DNA from: Nemertoderma westbladi
Taxonomy: Eukaryota; Xenacoelomorpha; Nemertodermatida; Nemertodermatidae
Assembly (NCBI GenBank): GCA_032718475.1
Contig: JAUCBJ010003170.1
Location: 1 to 64,000, forward strand
Direction: 5' to 3'
DNA: 64,000 nucleotides
Shown here piece by piece: positions 57,001 through 64,000 of this stretch (position 1 is the stretch's first letter; every line of letters starts with the position of its first letter). The notes beneath the pieces are model-generated. The model had not been told where the DNA came from. It searched no databases and saw only the letters and a program-made list of their open reading frames with translations. Both the position numbers and the translations under genes were made by a program.

Positions 57001-57597
57001 AGCCGCCACCAGAACCCCCAAGGTTAGTGAAACAGCCGCCACCAGAACCCCCAAGGTTAGTGAAACAGCCGCCACCAGAACCCCCAAGGTTAATGAAACA
57101 GCCACAACCAGAACCCCCAAGGTTAGTGAAACAGCCGCCACCAGAACCCCCAAGGTTAGTGAAACAGCCGCCACCAGAACCCCCGAGGTTAATGAAACAG
57201 CCGCCACCAGAACCCCCAAGGTTAGTGAAACAGCCGCCGCCAGAACCCCCAAGGTTAGTGAAACAGCCGCCACCAGAACCCCCAAGGTTAGTGAAACAGC
57301 CACAACCAGAACCCCCAAGGTTAGTGAAACAGCCGCCACCAGAACCCCCGAGGTTAATGAAACAGCCGCCACCAGAACCCCCAAGGTTAGTGAAACAGCC
57401 GCCACCAGAACCCCCAAGGTTAGTGAAACAGCCACAACCAGAACCCCCAAGGTTAGTGAAACAGCCGCCACCAGAACCCCCAAGGTTAGTGAAACAGCCG
57501 CCACCAGAACCCCCAAGGTTAATGAAACAGCCACAACCAGAACCCCTGAGGTTAGAAAACTATAGCCACCACTATACCCTCGAAAGATTCGCAGGTC

Positions 57598-57603
57598 AAT
57601 AAA
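57598..57603 (+). terminator. Possible polyadenylation signal at the end of the array
   Basis: CAATAAATAAAC overlaps the stop codon of the last open stretch in the exon C frame (stop 57600-57602). If transcription ended here, an alternative 3' end just beyond the array would result. This is suggestive only, since exon D lies 140 bp downstream. Confidence 0.3.
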
Positions 57604-57739
57604 TAAACATATTATTATATTTGGTTTGATTATCTTATTTTACATTTTTGTTTCCTTGAATCTCCGAGAATACAATCTCGGCCCGAGACTCAATATCTCA
57701 CCACTATATTAACATTACTACTTGTTTTCCTCTCTAAAG

Positions 57740-58001
57740 GTTGGCAGCGTCTAAAAGGTCTTCCCGTTTTGAACTACCTATGGATATCACAGATTTGGAG
57801 AAATTCACAGCGATGGATTATCTCAGTAGATATTGCTGGATAGACAGAAGAAGAAGGGAACTATACAACACCACGTATAAACAACAATGTCGGAAATCAA
57901 AAGATGGCCAAGTGAAACTCAAAGATATAACCAACGCAATGAAAAATTTGTACTGCTTTCTAAGAGATGAACAAATCTCTCGCATATTATATCTTACAGG
58001 G
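57740..58001 (+). CDS. Unrecognised gene, exon D (EF-hand-like)
   Basis: The acceptor CCTCTCTAAAG|GTTGGC and donor GGG|GTGAGT bound 262 nt. It accepts phase 2 from exon C (PPEPPR|LAASKRSSRFELP) and leaves phase 0. It encodes DITDLEKFTAMDYLSRYCWI, RRRRELYNTTYKQQC, KSKDGQVKLKDITNAMKNLY and CFLRDEQISRILYLTG. A helix-loop-helix with KSKDGQVKLKDI between two helices resembles a divergent EF-hand, though the loop lacks several calcium ligands. The gene continues past 58001, but I could not find the next exon in this window. Confidence 0.72.
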
Positions 58002-60766
58002 GTGAGTTGAATCAAATCATTTTGTAAATTCTTATTTAAATTAGATTAAATTGGTAAATATTTTATACCAACACCGCTCCCAATAGTTGGTGATTGCTGG
58101 AGCAACTTGTACTATTAAATTAAATTATGTGGAAAGTCTTCGTTAACTTTAGTATAAATATATAAATTATAATGTGCGACAGACATTGAACAATTAATTT
58201 ACCAACAGTTATCTGTATTCCTTGCTACTGACTCTTTCCAATTCTTTTTCCTGTATTCTATTCTGACAATTTTCGTATAATTTTTATGAATAAATAAACC
58301 GCAAAATTAATTATTTTTTACTTTGAGAAAGAGTATAACCCTTTTCACTATTCTTTAAAGACCCGAAGAAAGATTCTGATTTGGTGTACACCTTGTAGAC
58401 ACTAAAGTCGTAATAACTTTTGAGCGAGTGCAGTAAATGGATTTTGCTCAAATTACATGCCGTTTCTATAAATAAAATATTTTCACAGTTTCTTGTTTTC
58501 ATTATTTAGCTTTTTCTCCGTAAAAAACAGTAAAATCATTTCTATTTTTGAATTTTAAGCTAGATTGATTGCCTGCTATACGAGGTAATCCTGAATAGGG
58601 TTGTTGCGCGAAGAAATTGTTGGGCTAGAAACAATAAGGGGGAACAAGGTGTATCTCTAATGGCCAAGCAATTTGGTTACCCTTTTTTAAAAATTATTTA
58701 CGAATCATTGATTCGAACATCGACATAATTACTGCATGGTTTATATCACGTATATAGTTGTTTGTTACTACAGTAGTCTTGTAATATTAATATTTTATTT
58801 ATTTGTATGGAATTAATTTCGTACTATCAAATCGCCAGGGTGACATATTTTCCAACTTTATATCGCAGTGCGACATTATTTCTCGGTATGTCCCTACACC
58901 ATACATTTTACTATTTATTTCCATTATATCCAGTATGTCACCGCGCCATTATTAGATTGTTCTGGAAAGTTTGAGTGCATAATTACAAATAATTCCACAC
59001 AACTAAATAATAACTATTTACATCATTGTGTGCAAAGTATCACTTTGCAGCGTTATGACCCGAATTTATTTTTGTACCGAGCGAGCGCAGCGAGGGAGAT
59101 TTACATAAATAAAAAAGGGTCTTTAACGCTGAAAAGTGACCTTGACAAGCAATGATGTATGTAATTTTGTTACATTATGTTAACTTATCAGCGTTCGGTT
59201 TGTGAATAAAGGATTTTATGGATACTCATTTATACATTTTAATCGAGTACTATATCGAATTTAAGTGAAATTTAAACAGGTACATAGTATTAATTATACA
59301 TTTAAATCTAATTAAAGTGTATTGGAACTGCATGGATGTGATAAATCATTAATCCATCTTGACTATAGTCGACTGAATCAAACTGAGTCATCGTCTGAGT
59401 CAGTTCAGTTTTACTGAACACTGTCGCCATTTTCTTTGGTCATTTTAGTGTATTCTATTGGATGTTTCGCCATTATGGATTACAGTACAGGTTAAACAAT
59501 TATTTACATACAGTAGCTAGTCCCGTCACTGCAAACTGGATTATAAAGCAGCACTCATTAACATAATCATTAACATAAATGGAAATAATACATTCTGGAA
59601 TACGGTAATTTAAGTTGTTTCCATATCATTGATTACTTTGCAGCGTTCCATGCTATAGGCCGCAACGCCGCTAAGTAGTACTTTGCAGCGTTAGGAGGAA
59701 TTCACCAGAATGCTGTTAAGTTGACATAATGTAACAAAATTGATTCGCCATTGTCCATAATTGGCACATTAAAGCTTTTACGGCCCTCGTTCTATTATGT
59801 CCATCCCTCTGTCGCTCGGGAAACAAAATCACTCGTGCCGTAACGCTGTAAAGTGCTAATTTATGAATAAACAATGACGTATATAGTTAGTATGTAATCT
59901 ATTACAAATTTATTATATTATATTATATATAATATTATAAATTATTCTTTCGATTGATTTCTTTTTCGTGTAGATAATACAAAACCTATCATATTATAAA
60001 ACAAACGTTTATCATTTTTCGTGTAGATAATACAAAACCTATCATATTATAAAACAAACGTTTATCAATCAACTTTAATTTAATTTTGTGATAAAAAATG
60101 TGTAACAACAATTTTCATACACGAAGTTGTTACTACTACATTAGTCTTGTAATAGTAAATCTACTGTAATATTTCTTAATTCAGTATAATATTACAAATG
60201 TACTTTGTTATTTTTCTTTCATGTTATGTCTCCCCATCCTCATATGATGTTGTTCAAAGGTTTATGATAACCAGAAGTTCACCTGTAAATAAAGAAATAA
60301 TAAAATAGAGAGAAATACCTTCAATTATAAAGTTGTGACGAAGTGCAGTGTATCTAAGTGTCCGGCACCCATGTACAGTACCAGGAGTCATTTAACCATC
60401 ATACAGTAGATGAACTGAGATATCCTTACATCTCCCTTTCACCAATCATCTCCCAATAAAAATTTATTTGTAAATTACTTCCGAGTCGAAATAAGATAAA
60501 TTCGCTACTCAGTTCACAACCTCAAATAATGTCAAAAAATACATTCTTCTTACAAATGGTGGGATGGACATGGACATGGTAATAGCTTCATCGTGGGAGG
60601 TATTTACTTTTCTAATAAATCTTCTATTCCCCTACAATCTTGCTCCATCTGAGAAGCTGACCCTATAGCGCCGTTGTTTAGCGAATACGTAAGGCATTCA
60701 AAACTTTAACCTTTCGAGACCATTGTTTAGATATAGTGTCTTGTATTCTTATATTATCACCCATTT
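58002..60766. other. Repeat-bearing region, no further exon recognised
   Basis: This should hold the next intron of the unrecognised gene. It contains dispersed repeats shared with 240-345 (about 58800-58890) and with 30190-30470 (59450-59745). A TACGGCCCTCGTTCTATTAT block with CGCTCGGGAAACAAAATCAC at about 59780-59850 is also found at 37450-37520. A direct repeat of TCGTGTAGATAATACAAAAC occurs at 59966 and 60018. No coding exon could be supported. Confidence 0.45.
59450..59745 (+). repeat. Dispersed repeat, copy 2 (pair at 30190-30470)
   Basis: It has the same ordered words as the copy at 30190-30470, with a short insertion (a duplicated CATTAACATAA phrase near 59560-59575). It is non-coding. 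Confidence 0.85.
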
Positions 60767-61620
60767 TTAAATCAGGAAGTTCACATGTATGGTTTTATTG
60801 TAATCTTTCTGTCTTAGCGCATATTTTTCCAGATTCTCGCGAGCTTTACTTGGGAAGTTTGTTTGTGGATGAATTGGGATTAAAGTTCGAAGACGATGTC
60901 CAAAGATCATTTCTGCTGGGCTTATTCCGCTGTTATTTTGAGAATTTCGCAGTTCCATGAGAGCCGTTTGGAATTGGATTCAGTCCACTTTATCATCATT
61001 CATCTTATCCAACAGGCCTTTTCACCATTGACTCGGCATGTCCATTACTGCGGGGATTGTAAGGAGATGATCGACGCCATTCTACACCAAATTTTTCCAG
61101 AAATTGTTCAAATTCGATAGATGAGTATTGGTAGCCTCCTTCGGATCACCAGGTTTTTGGAATACCAGTAATGGCGAACCATTCCATTAACTGTTTTTTA
61201 AATTTTAAAATAATTTGGATCCGCATCCCAACCAACAACAAACGGGTAACCTGTCAGCCGACAAGCATACACAATAAACTTCTTTCCATTCTGATCAAAG
61301 AGATCGGTCGTTGCAACTTCAAACGGATCTTGGGGTAATTTATCCTGGATAATACAGTAGGCTCTTTTCGTAATGAGGGGGAGACTTTCAGCACACACAT
61401 TGCATGATCGCACACGCTGTCGTATGTAATTCGTTATTGATGCCCAAAATATACTCTCACGAGCTCTTGCTATAGTCTTTGATTCACCCAGGTGCGCTGC
61501 ATGTAATTGATCAAGAACTTTCTTGTGTAGAGTCCGAGGTATTACAATACGCTTACCATATAATGCAATATCATCATCAAGAATTAATTCATTTTGTATT
61601 CCAATGAATGAACGAACAAA
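60767..61620 (-). pseudogene. Ty3/Gypsy-type integrase remnant
   Basis: Read on the minus strand, the parts are in order: the N-terminal zinc-binding region with LHAAHLGESKT and, about 30 residues on, CNVC (HHCC type); the start of the catalytic core (ATTDLFDQNGKKFIVYACRL); a broken middle region with a stop codon next to SEGGYQYSS; and the end of the core with NNSGISPAEMIFGHRLRTL. The second catalytic Asp region reads SEGG rather than the usual SDGG, and several frameshifts are present. No LTRs, protease or reverse transcriptase are seen here. It is a dead fragment. Confidence 0.82.
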
Positions 61621-61684
61621 TAGATTCGCCTCGTTGCCTCTAAATTCATCATATTTTTTTCAATATTATCTCGATATATTCTAT

Positions 61685-64000
61685 ATATACTACTACAACC
61701 CAGTTACTACACTGCCACATAATATATACTACTACAACACAGTTACTACAATACTACCACATAATATATACTACTACAACACAGTTAATACACTACCACA
61801 TAATATATACTACTACAACACAGTTACTACACTACCACATAATATATACTACTACAACACAGTTACAACAATACTACCACATAATATATACTACTACAAC
61901 ACAGTTACTACAATACTACCACATAATATATACTACTACAACCCAGTTACTACAATTATACCCCATGATATATACTACTACAACACAGTTACTACAATAC
62001 TACCACATAATATATACTACTACAACACAGTTAATACTCTACCACATAATATATACTACTACAACACAGTTACTACACTACCACATAATATATACTACTA
62101 CAACACAGTTACTACACTATCACATAATATATACTACTACAACACAGTTACTACACTACCACATAATATACACTACTACAACCCAGTTACTACAATTCTA
62201 CCCCATAATATATACTACTACAACACAGTTACTACACTACCACATAATATACACTACTACAACACAGTTACTACACTACCACATAATATACACTACTACA
62301 ACACAGTTACTACACTACCACATAATATATACACTACTACAACCCAGTTACTACAAATCTACCACATAATATACACTACTACAACACAGTTACTACACTA
62401 CCACATAATATATACTACTACAACACAGTTACTACACTACCACATAATATATACTACTACAACACAGTTACTACACTACCACATAATATATACTACTACA
62501 ACACAGTTACTACACTACCACATAATATATACTACTACAACCCAGTTACTACAATTATACCTCATAATATATACTACTACAACACAGTTACTACAATTCT
62601 ACCACATAATATATACTACTACAACACAGTTACTACAATTATTCCCCATAATATATACTACTACAACACTTACTACAATTCTACCCCATAATATATACTA
62701 CTACAACACTGTATAATAGATATACTACTACAATACTACCACATAATATATACTACTACAACACAGTTACACAATCTATCGCATGATATATACTACTACA
62801 ATACTACCACATAATATATACTACTACAACACAGTTACTACATCTACCACATAATATACACTACTACAACACAGTTACTACACTACCACATAATATATAC
62901 TACTACAACCCAGTTACTACAATTCTACCACATAATATATACTACTACAACACAGTTACTACAATTATACCCCATAATATATACTACTACAACACTTACT
63001 ACAATTCTACCCCATAATATATACTACTACAACACTGTATAATAGATATACTACTACAATACTACCACATAATATATACTACTACAACACAGTTACAACA
63101 ATACTATCGCATGATATATACTACTACAATACTACCACATAATATATACTACTACAACACAGTTACTACAAATCTACCACATAATATACACTACTACAAC
63201 ACAGTTACTACACTACCACATAATATATACTACTACAACCCAGTTACTACAATTATACCCCATAATATATACTATTACAACACAGTTACTACAATTATAC
63301 CCCATAATATATACTACTACAACACTTACTACAATTCTACCCCATAATATATACTACTACAACACTGTATAATAGATATACTACTACAATACTACCACAT
63401 AATATATACTACAACAACACAGTTACAACAATACTATCGCATGATATATACTACTACAATACTACCACATAATATACACTACTACAACACAGTTACTATA
63501 CTACCACATAATATATACTACTACAACACAGTTACTACACTACCACATAATATATACTACTACAACACAGTTACTACACTATCACATAATATATACTACT
63601 ACAACACAGTTACTACACTACCACATAATATATACTACTACAACACAGTTACTACACTATCACATAATATATACTACTACAACACAGTTACTACACTACC
63701 ACATAATATATACTACTACAACACAGTTACTACACTACCACATAATATATACTACTACAACCCAGTTACTACAATTCTACCACATAATATATACTACTAC
63801 AACCCAGTTACTACAATTATACCCTATAATATATACTACTACAACACGGTTACTACACTACCACATAATATATACTACTACAACCCAGTTACTACAATTA
63901 TACCCCATAATATATACTACTACAACACAGTTACTACACTACCACATAATATATACTACTACAACACAGTTACTACAATTATACCCCATAATATATACTA
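61685..64000 (+). repeat. 39-42-bp minisatellite to the window end
   Basis: The unit ATATATACTACTACAACACA followed by GTTACTACACTACCACATA repeats more than 50 times. There are variants of 39 and 42 bp (with ACAATACTACC or ACAATTATACCCC) and a few shorter units. Around 62700, 63030 and 63370 a larger block with ACACTGTATAATAGATATAC recurs at roughly 330 bp, a higher-order repeat. The Tyr/Thr-rich ORFs over it are artefacts. The array runs off the end of the window. Confidence 0.95.

Larger units (their letters stand above)
47968..57552 (+). repeat. 33-bp minisatellite (about 280 units) carrying a splice-donor motif in each unit
   Basis: The unit is CCGCCACCAGAACCCCCAAG followed by GTTAGTGAAACAG. 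In the frame set by exon C it encodes PPPEPPRLVKQ or PQPEPPRLVKQ. Two tracts are seen, about 47968-50972 and 51255-57552, separated by the duplicated intron plus exon C'. Common variants are CCACAACC or CCGCCCCC for CCGCCACC, GAGG for AAGG, GTTAATG for GTTAGTG, and a GATGGTTAGTGTAACAG form that puts a stop in the exon C frame. Since 33 is a multiple of three, four of six frames stay open for long distances. The apparent proteins of about 1800 residues on both strands are by-products of the repeat. The AAG|GTTAGT in each unit matches the 5' splice consensus at 8 of 9 positions. Confidence 0.95.

Noticed and set aside
48029-57534. Long minus-strand ORFs (up to about 1819 codons) reading VLVAAVSLTLG or GGSGGGCFTNL repeats
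   Set aside because: They mirror the 33-bp repeat on the antisense strand, with no exon signals or unique sequence at either end. Long open frames follow automatically from a stop-free 33-nt unit.
58561-58588. A 21-nt candidate microexon (CTAG|ATTGAT...TACGAG|GTAATC) after exon D
   Set aside because: It is in phase and has AG/GT edges, but the polypyrimidine tract is poor and such short matches are expected by chance.
61523-63347. Tyr/Thr/His-rich ORFs (397 codons and shorter)
   Set aside because: They are products of the ATATATACTACTACAACAC minisatellite, with frames that drift with 39/42-bp unit variants.
61685-64000. Regular repeats as a possible CRISPR array
   Set aside because: The units are contiguous with no unique spacers, and the genome is eukaryotic. 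It is a minisatellite.

Overview
The window is nuclear DNA of an animal, probably a marine invertebrate. It has spliced genes with GT-AG introns, metazoan gene families (SART1, ZBBX, tectonic, ferritin, histamine N-methyltransferase), an AT-rich background, and many MITEs, tRNA-derived SINEs, a LINE and a Ty3/Gypsy remnant. The frequent GTAGGCCTAC-type motifs recall echinoderm and other marine invertebrate genomes, but I cannot name the species. I see no bacterial-type features.

Layout. (1) 1.2-8.2 kb: two minus-strand genes whose coding regions are each one uninterrupted ORF, the splicing factor SART1 and the B-box ciliary protein ZBBX. (2) 9.3-18.5 kb: a five-exon plus-strand tectonic gene (TCTN2-like) with a 1081-residue in-phase model. 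ZBBX and tectonic, both cilium-linked families, are head to head. A histamine N-methyltransferase-like gene lies antisense inside tectonic intron 2. (3) 19.4-35.6 kb: a minus-strand ferritin gene in two recognisable exons separated by about 15.6 kb. That intron holds a second HNMT-like copy, a degenerate LINE, a SINE and a foldback element. The ferritin has lost several ferroxidase-centre ligands. (4) 35.6-44.2 kb: no gene recognised; foldbacks, MITEs and an AT-rich repeat family full of TTCTAGAA palindromes. (5) 44.7-58.0 kb: an unrecognised multi-exon gene ending, within the window, in an EF-hand-like exon. (6) 58.0-64.0 kb: dispersed repeats, a broken Ty3/Gypsy integrase and a 39-42 bp minisatellite running off the window end.

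The most striking object is a roughly 9.5 kb array of a 33 bp unit (47.97-57.55 kb) in the unrecognised gene. The unit contains the exon-intron boundary itself: the end of exon C (coding PPEPPR) followed by the donor AG|GTTAGT. The boundary appears to have been amplified about 280-fold, giving a long ladder of near-identical candidate 5' splice sites, all in the phase that joins the next exon in frame. A 3.29 kb tandem duplication has also copied exon C, its acceptor and about 90 units. Exon C is 118 nt, so the two copies cannot both be included without a frameshift.
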